This document shows positions 49,589-58,182 of a stretch of DNA of 64,000 nucleotides, one piece after another. Within the stretch, counting starts at the first letter, position 1, and every line of letters starts with the position of its first letter. This DNA comes from Pseudomonas sp. MWU13-2100. GTDB taxonomy: Bacteria; Pseudomonadota; Gammaproteobacteria; Pseudomonadales; Pseudomonadaceae. A program made the position numbers and the translations under genes. The DNA is taken from positions 1 to 64,000 of the forward strand of contig NZ_JALLIX010000018.1 in the NCBI RefSeq assembly GCF_023242365.1, in the 5' to 3' direction. The notes beneath the pieces were generated by a model. That model had not been told where the DNA came from. It saw nothing but the letters and a program-made list of their open reading frames with translations, and ran no database searches.

Positions 49589-52153
49589 ATGCGTATAGAT
49601 CGTTTAACCAGCAAATTGCAGTTGGCGTTGTCAGACGCCCAATCCCTGGCGGTCGGCCACGATCATCCGGCCATCGAACCCGCGCATTTGATGCAGGCGC
49701 TGCTGGAGCAGCAGGGCGGCTCGATCAAGCCTCTGCTGTTGCAGGTCGGCTTTGACATCAACAGCCTGCGCAAGGAATTGAGCAAAGAGCTCGACCGCTT
49801 GCCGAAAATCCAGAATCCCACCGGCGACGTGAACATGTCCCAGGATCTGGCGCGCCTGCTCAACCAGGCCGACCGCCTGGCCCAGCAGAAGGGCGACCAG
49901 TTCATCTCCAGCGAACTGGTGCTGCTCGCCGCCATGGACGAGAACAGCAAGCTGGGCAAGTTGCTGCTCGGCCAGGGCGTGAGCAAGAAGGCCCTGGAGA
50001 ATGCCATCAACAACCTGCGCGGCGGCGAGGCGGTCAATGACCCCAACGCCGAGGGCGCGCGCCAGGCCCTGGACAAGTACACCGTCGACCTGACCAAGCG
50101 TGCCGAAGAGGGCAAGCTCGACCCGGTGATCGGCCGTGACGACGAGATCCGTCGCACCATCCAGGTACTGCAACGGCGGACCAAGAACAACCCGGTGCTG
50201 ATCGGCGAGCCCGGCGTGGGCAAGACCGCCATTGCCGAAGGCCTGGCCCAGCGCATCATCAATGGCGAGGTGCCGGATGGCCTGAAGGGCAAGCGCCTGC
50301 TGTCCCTGGACATGGGCGCGCTGATTGCCGGCGCCAAATACCGCGGCGAGTTCGAAGAGCGCCTGAAGTCGCTGCTCAACGAGCTGTCGAAGCAGGAAGG
50401 GCAGATCATTCTGTTTATCGACGAACTGCATACCATGGTCGGCGCCGGCAAGGGCGAGGGCTCGATGGATGCGGGCAACATGCTCAAGCCGGCCTTGGCC
50501 CGTGGCGAGCTGCATTGTGTCGGGGCGACCACGCTCAATGAATATCGCCAATATATAGAGAAGGACGCGGCTCTCGAGCGGCGCTTCCAGAAGGTGCTGG
50601 TGGATGAACCGAGCGAAGAGGACACCATTGCCATCCTTCGCGGCCTGAAAGAACGTTACGAAGTGCACCACAAGGTGGCGATCACCGACGGTGCGATTAT
50701 CGCGGCGGCCAAGCTCAGTCATCGCTATATCACCGACCGCCAGTTGCCGGACAAGGCCATCGACCTGATCGACGAGGCCGCCAGCCGTATCCGCATGGAG
50801 ATCGACTCCAAGCCGGAGGTGCTGGACCGTCTGGAGCGGCGTCTGATCCAGCTCAAGGTCGAATCCCAGGCCTTGAAGAAAGAAGACGACGAGGCGGCAA
50901 AAAAACGCCTGGAAAAACTCCAGGAAGAAATTGTCCGCCTGGAGCGCGAGTACGCCGACCTGGAAGAGGTCTGGACCTCGGAAAAGGCCGAAGTGCAGGG
51001 TTCGGCGCAGATCCAGCAGAAAATCGAACAGTCGCGCCAGGAGTTGGAGACGGCGCGCCGCAAGGGTGATCTCAACCGCATGGCTGAACTGCAATATGGT
51101 GTGATTCCGGACCTGGAACGCAGCCTGCAGATGGTCGACCAGCACGGCAAGAGCGAGAACCAGTTGCTGCGCAGCAAGGTCACCGAAGAGGAAATCGCCG
51201 AAGTCGTGTCGAAGTGGACCGGGATTCCGGTGTCCAAGATGCTCGAAGGCGAGCGCGACAAGCTGTTGAAAATGGAAAGCCTGCTGCACCAGCGCGTGAT
51301 CGGCCAGAACGAGGCGGTGGTGGCGGTGGCCAATGCGGTGCGGCGTTCCCGGGCCGGCTTGTCCGACCCGAATCGTCCGAGCGGCTCCTTCATGTTCCTC
51401 GGCCCGACCGGCGTGGGCAAGACCGAGCTGTGCAAGGCGCTGGCCGAGTTCCTTTTCGATACCGAAGAGGCCATGGTGCGCATCGATATGTCGGAGTTCA
51501 TGGAGAAACATTCCGTGGCGCGTCTGATCGGGGCGCCACCAGGCTATGTAGGCTATGAGGAAGGCGGTTACCTGACCGAGGCCGTGCGGCGCAAGCCTTA
51601 CTCGGTGATCCTCCTGGACGAGGTCGAGAAGGCCCACCCGGACGTGTTCAACATCTTGCTGCAAGTGCTGGAAGACGGTCGCCTGACCGATAGCCACGGG
51701 CGTACCGTGGATTTCCGCAACACGGTGATCGTGATGACCTCCAACCTGGGCTCGGCGCAGATCCAGGAGCTGGTAGGGGATCGCGAGGCGCAGCGGGCTG
51801 CGGTGATGGATGCGGTGAGTACGCATTTCCGGCCGGAGTTCGTCAACCGGATCGACGAGGTGGTGATTTTCGAGCCCTTGGCGCGAGATCAGATCGCCGG
51901 CATTACCGAGATCCAGTTGGGTCGCCTGCGCAGTCGTCTGGCGGAGCGCGAGCTGAAGCTGGAGCTGAGCGGCGAGGCCTTGGACAAGCTGATCGCAGTG
52001 GGTTACGACCCGGTCTATGGCGCGCGGCCGCTCAAGCGCGCGATCCAGCGCTGGATCGAGAACCCGTTGGCGCAACTGATCCTGTCGGGGCAGTTCCTGC
52101 CGGGAACCAGCGTGAAGGCCACGGTGGTCAACGACGAGATCGTGTTTGCCTGA
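49589..52153 (+). CDS. clpB: ATP-dependent chaperone ClpB
   Basis: 854 residues, Hsp100 disaggregase. Order: N domain (1-145), NBD1 (about 160-340; Walker A GEPGVGKT), coiled-coil M domain (about 405-525), NBD2 (about 550-760; Walker [10 protein letters not shown]) and a C-terminal domain. It rescues aggregated proteins with DnaK. The IGL/F ClpP-binding loop of ClpA is absent. The ATG at 49589 follows AAGGAAGG. Heat-shock control is supported by the promoter at 49489-49516. A REP pair follows. Confidence 0.97.
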   Translation: MRIDRLTSKLQLALSDAQSLAVGHDHPAIEPAHLMQALLEQQGGSIKPLLLQVGFDINSLRKELSKELDRLPKIQNPTGDVNMSQDLARLLNQADRLAQQKGDQFISSELVLLAAMDENSKLGKLLLGQGVSKKALENAINNLRGGEAVNDPNAEGARQALDKYTVDLTKRAEEGKLDPVIGRDDEIRRTIQVLQRRTKNNPVLIGEPGVGKTAIAEGLAQRIINGEVPDGLKGKRLLSLDMGALIAGAKYRGEFEERLKSLLNELSKQEGQIILFIDELHTMVGAGKGEGSMDAGNMLKPALARGELHCVGATTLNEYRQYIEKDAALERRFQKVLVDEPSEEDTIAILRGLKERYEVHHKVAITDGAIIAAAKLSHRYITDRQLPDKAIDLIDEAASRIRMEIDSKPEVLDRLERRLIQLKVESQALKKEDDEAAKKRLEKLQEEIVRLEREYADLEEVWTSEKAEVQGSAQIQQKIEQSRQELETARRKGDLNRMAELQYGVIPDLERSLQMVDQHGKSENQLLRSKVTEEEIAEVVSKWTGIPVSKMLEGERDKLLKMESLLHQRVIGQNEAVVAVANAVRRSRAGLSDPNRPSGSFMFLGPTGVGKTELCKALAEFLFDTEEAMVRIDMSEFMEKHSVARLIGAPPGYVGYEEGGYLTEAVRRKPYSVILLDEVEKAHPDVFNILLQVLEDGRLTDSHGRTVDFRNTVIVMTSNLGSAQIQELVGDREAQRAAVMDAVSTHFRPEFVNRIDEVVIFEPLARDQIAGITEIQLGRLRSRLAERELKLELSGEALDKLIAVGYDPVYGARPLKRAIQRWIENPLAQLILSGQFLPGTSVKATVVNDEIVFA

Positions 52154-52178
52154 GTCCCTGGGGATGTACTCGATCCCC

Positions 52179-52278
52179 TTGTAGGACCGGCTTGCTGGCG
52201 ATGAACGCAGGCGCGGCGCGGTGATCCGGATTCTCCGCGTTATCGTTGACGTCCATCGCCAGCAAGCCGGCTCCCGCA
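52179..52278. repeat. REP inverted pair (REPIN-like)
   Basis: TTGTAGGACCGGCTTGCTGG at the left and CCAGCAAGCCGGCTCCCGCA at the right, separated by about 55 bp. The left arm has lost bases in GGAGCC. Confidence 0.75.
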
Positions 52279-52441
52279 AAGGGGTATTGCAATTTCTGAG
52301 GGCTTTTTTTCGAAAGGGCGTTGAACTCAGGGGCAAAGGCTTGTAAAGTGCGCCCCGCAGTACGTCACCCCTCGGATTTCTCCCACAAGGGAAATTCGGA
52401 AAAAAGATTGCAAATCATTGTCTTGAAAGCAATTTAGGGGG

Positions 52442-52469
52442 TTGACAGAGGTTTCCAGAGTTGTAGAAT
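52442..52469 (+). promoter_or_regulatory. Sigma-70 promoter of the tRNA operon
   Basis: The -35 TTGACA (perfect, 52442-52447) and -10 TAGAAT (52464-52469) have a 16-bp spacer and are followed by a GC-rich discriminator (AGCGCGCC), as expected for a stable-RNA promoter under stringent control. Confidence 0.8.
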
Positions 52470-52571
52470 AGCGCGCCTCAGACAAGCGAACGCAGCGATG
52501 CAAAAGCCTGGTTGAGGAAGCTTTCAGCGATGGAAGTCTGCGGTAAAGGTTGTAACTTGAAATATGTAGTT

Positions 52572-52647
52572 CCGTGATAGCTCAGTCGGTAGAGCAAATG
52601 ACTGTTAATCATTGGGTCCCAGGTTCGAGTCCTGGTCACGGAGCCAA
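52572..52647 (+). tRNA. tRNA-Asn (GTT)
   Basis: A 76-nt cloverleaf: acceptor TCCGTGA/TCACGGA, D arm GCTCAGTCGGTAGAGC, anticodon loop CTGTTAA with GTT, TPsiC arm with GGTTCGAGTCC and encoded CCA. First gene of the array. Confidence 0.97.
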
Positions 52648-52655
52648 TTTCAAAT

Positions 52656-52732
52656 CGGGGTATAGCGCAGTCCGGTAGCGCGCCTGCTTTGGGAGCAGGA
52701 TGTCAGGAGTTCGAATCCCCTTACCCCGACCA
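52656..52732 (+). tRNA. tRNA-Pro (TGG), copy 1
   Basis: 77 nt with acceptor CGGGGTA/TACCCCG, anticodon TGG in the loop TTTGGGA, GTTCGAATCCC TPsiC segment and encoded CCA. Identical to the copy at 52907-52983. Confidence 0.97.
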
Positions 52733-52737
52733 TTTTT

Positions 52738-52813
52738 GGGTCGTTAGCTCAGTTGGTAGAGCAGTTGGCTTTTAACCAATTGGTCGTAGGTTCGAATCCC
52801 ACACGACCCACCA
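52738..52813 (+). tRNA. tRNA-Lys (TTT)
   Basis: 76 nt with acceptor GGGTCGT/ACGACCC, anticodon TTT in the loop CTTTTAA, and encoded CCA. Third gene of the array, 5 bp after tRNA-Pro copy 1. Confidence 0.97.
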
Positions 52814-52875
52814 TTTTTGATACCAGTTCGCTGGGATTGAATCTTAAGATCAGAGGCCAAAAGCGCTGATCGCAG

Positions 52876-52904
52876 AAGGCGCCTTTAACGGGTGCCTTTT
52901 TTTT
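52876..52904 (+). terminator. Terminator-like hairpin after the Asn-Pro-Lys tRNA array
   Basis: The stem AAGGCGCC/GGTGCCTT (one G-T pair, 7-nt loop) is followed by eight T. It should end the three-gene tRNA transcript, yet a second tRNA-Pro starts 3 bp beyond it. Confidence 0.8.
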
Positions 52905-52906
52905 AC

Positions 52907-52983
52907 CGGGGTATAGCGCAGTCCGGTAGCGCGCCTGCTTTGGGAGCAGGATGTCAGGAGTTCGAATCCCCTTACCCCGACCA
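52907..52983 (+). tRNA. tRNA-Pro (TGG), copy 2
   Basis: A 77-nt sequence identical to the tRNA-Pro at 52656-52732, including CCA. It begins 3 bp after the T tract of a terminator-like hairpin, and its own strong terminator follows at 52991-53020. Confidence 0.97.
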
Positions 52984-52990
52984 TCTTCAG

Positions 52991-53020
52991 AAAAAAAGCA
53001 CCCGCAAGGGTGCTTTTTTT
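52991..53020 (+). terminator. Rho-independent terminator after tRNA-Pro copy 2
   Basis: GCACCC/GGGTGC with a GCAA loop, extended by A7/T7 tracts, 7 bp after the tRNA end. Confidence 0.92.
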
Positions 53021-53065
53021 TGCCTGTATTTTACTCGGTGTTCTTGATGGGCTCGGACGCTGGTC

Positions 53066-53139
53066 TTGTAGGCGCCTGGCTTGCCAGCGAAGCTTTTGGC
53101 GGCCGCAAGGACGACTGCTTCGCTGGCAAGCCCGCTATC
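53066..53139. repeat. REP inverted pair, degenerate
   Basis: TTGTAGGCGCCTGGCTTGCC at the left faces CTTCGCTGGCAAGCCCGCTA at the right. It ends at the stop codon of ndh. Confidence 0.65.
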
Positions 53140-54436
53140 AGTGCAATTTCAAGCGTGGATCCGTCCCGCGTCCGATCCGGCTGCCCAGCATCAGCATCAG
53201 GGTGCGGAAGGTGCCATACAGCGCCATCTGGTGCATCCGGTACAACGATATATAGAACATCCGCGCCAGCCAGCCTTCCAGCATCACGCTGCCGGTCAGG
53301 TTACCCATCAGGTTGCCGACGGCGGAAAAACGCGACAGTGAAATCAGCGAGCCGTAGTCGGTATAGCGATACTCGGGCAAGGTCTTGCCTTCGATACGCA
53401 GTTTCAGCGACTTGGCCAGCAATGACGCCTGTTGATGGGCGGCCTGCGCCCGTGGCGGCACATTGCGGTCACTCCCCGGCTGCGGGCAGGCCGCGCAATC
53501 GCCGAAGGCAAAGATATTTTCGTCGCGGGTGGTCTGCAGCGTCGGCAAGACCTGGAGCTGATTGATCCGGTTGGTTTCCAGGCCGTCGATGTCCTTGAGG
53601 AAACCCGGTGCGCGAATCCCCGCGGCCCAGACCTTGAGGCTCGCGGCAATCACCTGGCCGTCGGCGGTCACCAGGTTGTCCGCGGTCACTTCACTGACGG
53701 CTGCATTGGTCATGACCCGCACCCCGAGTTTTTCCAGGGTCTTGTGCACCGGCCCGCCGATGCGCTCCGGCAAGGCCGGCAACACCCGGGGGCCGGCCTC
53801 GATCAGGGTGATGTGCATGTTTTCCGGCTTGATCCGATCCAGGCCATAGGCCGCCAGCTCGTGGGCGGCGTTATGCAGCTCGGCCGCCAGTTCCACGCCG
53901 GTGGCGCCGGCGCCGACAATCGCCACGCTGATCTGCTCCACCGCATCGGTTTGCCCGGCATGGGCGCGCAGGTAATGGTTGAGCAATTGCTGGTGGAAAC
54001 GCTCGGCCTGTTTGCGGGTGTCGAGGAACAGGCAGTGCTGCGCCGCGCCCTCGGTGCCGAAATCGTTGGTGGTGCTGCCGACCGCGATCACCAGGTAGTC
54101 GTAGCCCAGTTCACGGGCAGGCAGCAACTCCACGCCGTTTTCGTCGTAGGTAGCCGCCAGCTGGATTTTTTTCTGCTCACGGTCGAGCCCGCTCATGCGC
54201 CCCAGCTGGAACTCGAAGTGGTTCCATTTTGCCTGGGCGACATAGTTGAGTTCGTCGGACGAAGAATTCAGCGAGCCGGCCGCCACTTCATGCAGCAGGG
54301 GTTTCCAGATGTGGGTCAGGTTCGCGTCGACCAGCATGACGCTGGCGATGCCGCGTTTGCCCAGGGTCTTACCCAGGCGGGTCGCCAGTTCCAGGCCGCC
54401 GGCGCCGCCGCCGACGATCACGATACGATGGTTCAT
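53138..54436 (-). CDS. ndh: NADH dehydrogenase, type II (NDH-2)
   Basis: 432 residues. Two dinucleotide-binding motifs: N-terminal FAD site IVIVGGGAGGLELATRLG and an internal NAD site VAIVGAGATGVELAAEL (about 170-186). It oxidises NADH and reduces ubiquinone without pumping protons. A C-terminal amphipathic region (about 375-425) probably attaches it to the inner membrane. The ATG at 54436 (MNHRIVIVGG) is preferred over an upstream TTG. A small DUF3094 gene lies just upstream on the same strand. Confidence 0.94.
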   Translation of the reverse strand: MNHRIVIVGGGAGGLELATRLGKTLGKRGIASVMLVDANLTHIWKPLLHEVAAGSLNSSSDELNYVAQAKWNHFEFQLGRMSGLDREQKKIQLAATYDENGVELLPARELGYDYLVIAVGSTTNDFGTEGAAQHCLFLDTRKQAERFHQQLLNHYLRAHAGQTDAVEQISVAIVGAGATGVELAAELHNAAHELAAYGLDRIKPENMHITLIEAGPRVLPALPERIGGPVHKTLEKLGVRVMTNAAVSEVTADNLVTADGQVIAASLKVWAAGIRAPGFLKDIDGLETNRINQLQVLPTLQTTRDENIFAFGDCAACPQPGSDRNVPPRAQAAHQQASLLAKSLKLRIEGKTLPEYRYTDYGSLISLSRFSAVGNLMGNLTGSVMLEGWLARMFYISLYRMHQMALYGTFRTLMLMLGSRIGRGTDPRLKLH

Positions 54437-54499
54437 GGGGATATCTCGCAAGGCTAAAGGAAATCTGTGCCTGCGTTATCCGGGCGAGCGCGAGGCAGC

Positions 54500-54673
54500 T
54501 CATAGCACCAGGTAACTCAGGAAGCGGCTCAACAGGCCCAGGCCGATGACCACGGCGAGCACCACCACCAGGAGCATCCACGGCCGAAATGGCCGGCGCT
54601 CGACTTGGTGCTGGGGGAGCTGCAGATACTGATCGACATGCTGCTGGTCGTCGGGGTTCAGGCGGCTGGTCAT
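54500..54673 (-). CDS. DUF3094 family small membrane protein (57 aa)
   Basis: My translation from the ATG at 54673 gives MTSRLNPDDQQHVDQYLQLP, then a basic stretch and a single membrane helix (about 33-54, MLLVVVLAVVIGLGLLSRFL), stop TGA at 54500. The sequence matches the DUF3094 pattern. GAGG lies 6 bp upstream of the start. It sits between the DUF1780 gene and ndh on the same strand, so it is probably part of that transcript. Role unknown. Confidence 0.75.
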   Translation of the reverse strand: MTSRLNPDDQQHVDQYLQLPQHQVERRPFRPWMLLVVVLAVVIGLGLLSRFLSYLVL

Positions 54674-54739
54674 GGGAGCCTCGTCAGGTAGACGTCACTA
54701 AGGTGCTTTGTATCACTGGTGCAGTGATTACGCCATGGC

Positions 54740-55369
54740 TTACAAACTGATGCCGACGTCGAAAACGATGCTGCGCCCCAGGTTGCCGCGCAGGAAGTCC
54801 GGCGCGTCGGGGTGGGCGAACAGCACCCGGGCGAAGGTCGGCCCCACCAGCGACAGCGAGCGCCAGCCCTGGCGCAGGTATTCGGTCGGCGGCGGGAAGT
54901 GGCTGTTGAGATCGAGTACTTCGCGCTTGAGGCTGGCGAAGGCGATGATGTCCAGCTCGCCCAGGTCCAGTCCGCGCTCCTTGTAGTTATGGGCCTTTTT
55001 GCGCAGGGTCGGGGCCAGCCGCTGCAGTAGCTCGGAGGCGGGAATGCGCCTGGGCTTGGCCTCGCGGCGTACCAGTTGGCTGAGGGAAAAGGCACTGCGT
55101 CGGCGCTGCAACTCTTCGCGCCACTCATCATTGAGCCGCCGGCCTTCGTCGAGGACAAAAAACACCTCGAAGCAGGCGTCGCGAAACAGCACGTCAGGCG
55201 GTTCCTGTCCGGCGGGGTGGAAGTCTTCGGCGCGATAGGCAATGTTCAGCCCTTGCAACAGGCGCTGGCAGACCCAACGCTCACGCTCCCATTTGCGGGC
55301 ATTGGAAAGAAAGGTGTTGGCTTGCTCCGCCTGAATGGTCAGCAAGCGTAAAAAATCCGAGTCGTCCAT
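54740..55369 (-). CDS. DUF1780 family protein
   Basis: 209 residues, soluble, starting MDDSDFLRLLTIQAEQANTFLSNARKWERERW. Conserved segments PPDVLFRDACFEVFFVLDEGRRLNDEW resemble the EDxxxQ-like acidic cores of small nuclease folds, but no catalytic assignment is secure. DUF1780 is a Pseudomonas/gamma-proteobacterial family of unknown role. The ATG at 55369 is the first start. It lies upstream of the DUF3094 gene on the same strand. Confidence 0.8.
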   Translation of the reverse strand: MDDSDFLRLLTIQAEQANTFLSNARKWERERWVCQRLLQGLNIAYRAEDFHPAGQEPPDVLFRDACFEVFFVLDEGRRLNDEWREELQRRRSAFSLSQLVRREAKPRRIPASELLQRLAPTLRKKAHNYKERGLDLGELDIIAFASLKREVLDLNSHFPPPTEYLRQGWRSLSLVGPTFARVLFAHPDAPDFLRGNLGRSIVFDVGISL

Positions 55370-55510
55370 GGCCCAAGCTTAGCGTTGAAACTGTAAGGTC
55401 TGGAAGTCTGGCGAAATTTTTGTCGACGGGGTGTGTTGTAGCGGGCGGTGTAGACTTCAGGGCTCAAGCCGACAAGTGTGATCGGGGCTGCGGAGGAGGG
55501 AGATGATTTT

Positions 55511-56197
55511 ATGATCGGCGCGCAACTGTTGTCGCCGGCCAGCCTGGTGATCGGTTGGCTGATCTATCTGCCGGTGGTGCTCTGGGCGATCTGGCGTTCA
55601 CCCTGGGTCGAACTGTTCACCGACAGTCGCCGCCAGCACTTGCTGTTCGGCACGGTGTTCGCCCTGTTCCTGCTCTGGCTGGTGCGACGCGATTTCGACA
55701 CCGGGGTGTCCTATCACTTTATCGGGTTGACCGCGGTGACCCTGCTGCTGGACTGGCCGCTGGCGATTGTCGGCGCGCTGGTGGCGCAACTCGGCCTGGT
55801 GTTGCTGGGGCGTCAGGACCTGGCGGCGCTCGGCGTCAATGGCAGCTTGCTGATCCTGCTGCCGGTACTGGTGACGGAGGTCTGCGCCATCCTGGTGGAG
55901 CGGGCGCAGCCGCGTAATCCCTTTGTGTATATCTTCTGCTCGGGCTTTTTTGCCGCCGCCCTGGCGGCCTTGCTCTGCCTGTTGGCGAGCCTGGGGGTGT
56001 TGTGGTTCGACGGGCGTTTCGCCTTGCCGGAGTGGCTGGGTGATTTTGTCGGTTACCTGTGGCTGATCATTTTTCCCGAGGCTTTTATCAACGGTATGTT
56101 GGTCAGCGCGCTGGTGGTGTTTTGCCCCGAATGGTTGGAGACCTTCAACCGCACCCGTTACCTGTCGGCGCCATGGAAGGACGATGGGCCGCGTTGA
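55511..56197 (+). CDS. Energy-coupling factor-type permease (CbiM-like membrane protein)
   Basis: 228 residues with six or seven hydrophobic segments. The PFAM CbiM-like pattern (LLGRQDLAALGVNGSLLILLPVLVTEVCAILVERA) resembles the substrate-binding core of cobalt/nickel ECF transporters. No ATPase or T-component gene lies nearby, so it is an orphan S-component-like protein, and transport is not established. The ATG at 55511 is chosen over a more distant in-frame start. It is followed 62 bp later by a small hypothetical gene. Confidence 0.7.
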   Translation: MIGAQLLSPASLVIGWLIYLPVVLWAIWRSPWVELFTDSRRQHLLFGTVFALFLLWLVRRDFDTGVSYHFIGLTAVTLLLDWPLAIVGALVAQLGLVLLGRQDLAALGVNGSLLILLPVLVTEVCAILVERAQPRNPFVYIFCSGFFAAALAALLCLLASLGVLWFDGRFALPEWLGDFVGYLWLIIFPEAFINGMLVSALVVFCPEWLETFNRTRYLSAPWKDDGPR

Positions 56198-56259
56198 TCT
56201 GCATCAATTACAGCGGCCGGCCCGGCGACCATGCTGCGGAAAAAACCGGGAGCAAGGTC

Positions 56260-56475
56260 ATGAGTGTGTACGAATGGGCGCGTCAGCAGGTACAGGCCAG
56301 TCTGGAAGATGCGCAAGTGGAGGGGTTCGAGCCGGGGCTGGGCTTGCGCGCCTTGCTCAGCGCGGTGGTGCAGCAGAGCAAGGCAGTGCGCAGTGCCGAG
56401 GATCTGGCTGACGAGCTGCAATTTCTCGCCGAGAACCTCGATGACGACCAGGACTACGCCTTTATGCGGCCCTGA
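56260..56475 (+). CDS. Small hypothetical protein (71 aa)
   Basis: 71 residues, acidic and helical (MSVYEWARQQVQASLEDAQV..., ending DDDQDYAFMRP). No domain recognised. AGCAAGG precedes the ATG. It corresponds by position to P. aeruginosa PA4534. The helical acidic nature suggests a protein partner, possibly of the permease just upstream; this is inference. Confidence 0.65.
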   Translation: MSVYEWARQQVQASLEDAQVEGFEPGLGLRALLSAVVQQSKAVRSAEDLADELQFLAENLDDDQDYAFMRP

Positions 56476-56486
56476 TCGCCTGGCGA

Positions 56487-56690
56487 TCAATGGGCGCGGG
56501 GCGGCAGATCGTCGGAGAACAGATCGTCCTCGGCGTCGGGGCTGACCGGAATCTTGTGTTCCTCCGCGGCCCAGGCGCCGAGGTCGATCAGTTTGCAGCG
56601 GTCGGAGCAGAACGGCCGATAGGTGTTGGCGGTGGTCCATTCCACGGGGGCGCCGCAGGTCGGGCATTCAACGGTCAAGGGTTGGCTCAT
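56487..56690 (-). CDS. yacG: DNA gyrase inhibitor YacG
   Basis: 67 residues. A zinc-ribbon with CPTCG (9-13) and CSDRC (near 28-32) plus a C-terminal acidic tail ([12 protein letters not shown]) that contacts GyrB. It blocks DNA binding by gyrase. The start overlaps the coaE stop by 1 bp, giving the usual pilD-coaE-yacG order. Confidence 0.94.
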   Translation of the reverse strand: MSQPLTVECPTCGAPVEWTTANTYRPFCSDRCKLIDLGAWAAEEHKIPVSPDAEDDLFSDDLPPRAH

Positions 56691-57310
56691 CAGTGGCCTC
56701 CACGCAAAGTCAGATAAAAGTGATGCAGACGCTCGACCTCGCTGTGCAGCCAGGCCAGGTCGCGGTCGTTGACCAGCACATCGTCGGCATGGCGCAGGCG
56801 CTCTTCGCGGCTGGCCTGGGCCTTGAGGATGGCCTGCACCTGTTGTTCGCTGGTCTGGTCGCGTTGCCGGGTGCGCTGGATCTGTAACGCCTGCGGGGCG
56901 TCGATCACCAGCACGCGCTGGGTGTTCTTGTATTGTCCCGATTCGATCAGCAGCGGCGAGACCAGGATCGCATAGGGCGATTGTGCCCGGGCCAGGTGGC
57001 TGGCGATCTCCTCGCCGATCAGCGGATGCAGCAGGGCTTCGAGCCAGCGGCGTTGTTCCGGCGCTTCGAAGATCAGCGTGCGCAGGGCGGCGCGGTCCAG
57101 TTGGCCGTCGGCTTGCAATACGCCGGGGCCGAAGTGTTCGACGATTTTTTCCAGCGCCGGACGGCCGGGTTCCACCACCCAGCGGGCGGCGTGATCGGCG
57201 TCCACGGTGTGGATGCCGAGGTCGCTGAAGTGTTGGGCTGCGGCGCTCTTGCCGCTACCGATGCCGCCGGTAAGGCCGAGAATCCAGGGTGTTGAAACGG
57301 CTGTGCTCAT
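56690..57310 (-). CDS. coaE: Dephospho-CoA kinase
   Basis: 206 residues. Walker [15 protein letters not shown] near the N-terminus; conserved [14 protein letters not shown] and the LID region QRTRQRDQ. It phosphorylates dephospho-CoA at the 3' hydroxyl, the last step of CoA synthesis. The ATG at 57310 overlaps pilD by 4 bp (ATGA). Classic pilBCD-coaE-yacG linkage. Confidence 0.95.
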   Translation of the reverse strand: MSTAVSTPWILGLTGGIGSGKSAAAQHFSDLGIHTVDADHAARWVVEPGRPALEKIVEHFGPGVLQADGQLDRAALRTLIFEAPEQRRWLEALLHPLIGEEIASHLARAQSPYAILVSPLLIESGQYKNTQRVLVIDAPQALQIQRTRQRDQTSEQQVQAILKAQASREERLRHADDVLVNDRDLAWLHSEVERLHHFYLTLRGGH

Positions 57311-58179
57311 TTGAAACCGGCAAACTGCAGATAGGAAGCGGTTATTTGACCACCCCAGAGCAAGGCAATCCAGCCGGCAATTGCCAGATAGGGACCAAAG
57401 GGGATCGGGGTCGAGGTCTGGGCGTTGCGCAGGCGCAGCAGAATCAGGCCGAGTACGGCGCCGACCAGGGAGGAAAGCAGGATGGTCAACGGCAGGATCT
57501 GCCAGCCGCCCCAGGCGCCGAGCATCGCCAGCAGCTTGAAGTCGCCATGGCCCATGCCTTCCTTGCCGGTGAACAGCTTGAACAGCCAGTAGACCGACCA
57601 GAGGCTCAGGTAACCGGCCACGGCGCCCCACAGGGCGTCGTCAAGGCTGGTGAAGAGGCCGAAGTGGTTGGCGATCAGGCCGAGCCAGAGCAGTGGCAGG
57701 ACCAGGGCGTCAGGCAGCAACTGGTGATCGGCGTCGATCAGGCTCATCGCCAACAGGCCCCAGGTCAGCAGCAGCATCAGCCCGGCGGGCCAGCCGAAGC
57801 CGAAGTGCCAGGCGACAAAGGCCGAGAGCAGGCCGCAGGCCATTTCGGTGAGCGGGTAGCGTTTGCTGATGGGGGCCTTGCATTGGGAACACTGGCCGCG
57901 CAGGAGCAGGTAGCTGACGAGTGGCAGGTTTTCCCAGGCGCGGATCTGGTGGTTGCAGTGCGGGCAATGGGAGTGGGGTAGGAGCAGGTTGTAGATCGGG
58001 CCGGGCGCGGGTTGCGGGAGGCCAAGGACTTCGTGGGCCTGGTTGCGCCAGTCGCGTTCGAGCATTTTCGGCAGGCGCCAGACCACGACGTTGAGAAAGC
58101 TGCCGACGATCAGGCCGAGGAGCAGGGCGAAAAAAACGAAGGCCAGCGGGTGGCTGGCCAGGAAGTCGGGTAGGGGCAT
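57307..58179 (-). CDS. pilD: Prepilin peptidase/N-methyltransferase PilD
   Basis: 290 residues, an integral-membrane aspartic peptidase. The cytoplasmic zinc loop has CPHC and CSQC; catalytic-type aspartates are in [11 protein letters not shown] and GMGHGDFK (the GxGDxK motif). It cleaves after the Gly of class III leaders and methylates the new N-terminus of PilA, the minor pilins and, usually, type II secretion pseudopilins. Substrates in this window: PilA, FimU, PilV, PilW, PilX, PilE and FimT. Overlaps coaE. Confidence 0.96.
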   Translation of the reverse strand: MPLPDFLASHPLAFVFFALLLGLIVGSFLNVVVWRLPKMLERDWRNQAHEVLGLPQPAPGPIYNLLLPHSHCPHCNHQIRAWENLPLVSYLLLRGQCSQCKAPISKRYPLTEMACGLLSAFVAWHFGFGWPAGLMLLLTWGLLAMSLIDADHQLLPDALVLPLLWLGLIANHFGLFTSLDDALWGAVAGYLSLWSVYWLFKLFTGKEGMGHGDFKLLAMLGAWGGWQILPLTILLSSLVGAVLGLILLRLRNAQTSTPIPFGPYLAIAGWIALLWGGQITASYLQFAGFK

Positions 58180-58182
58180 CGG

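Larger units (their letters stand above)
52154..52571. other. Intergenic region between clpB and the tRNA array
   Basis: Contains a REP pair (52179-52278), an AT-rich segment (about 52380-52440) and the tRNA operon promoter (52442-52469), with about 100 bp of leader before the first tRNA. I see no coding frame. Confidence 0.6.

Noticed and set aside
49631..52336. 901-aa minus-strand frame opposite clpB
   Set aside because: Antisense of clpB, with no features of its own.
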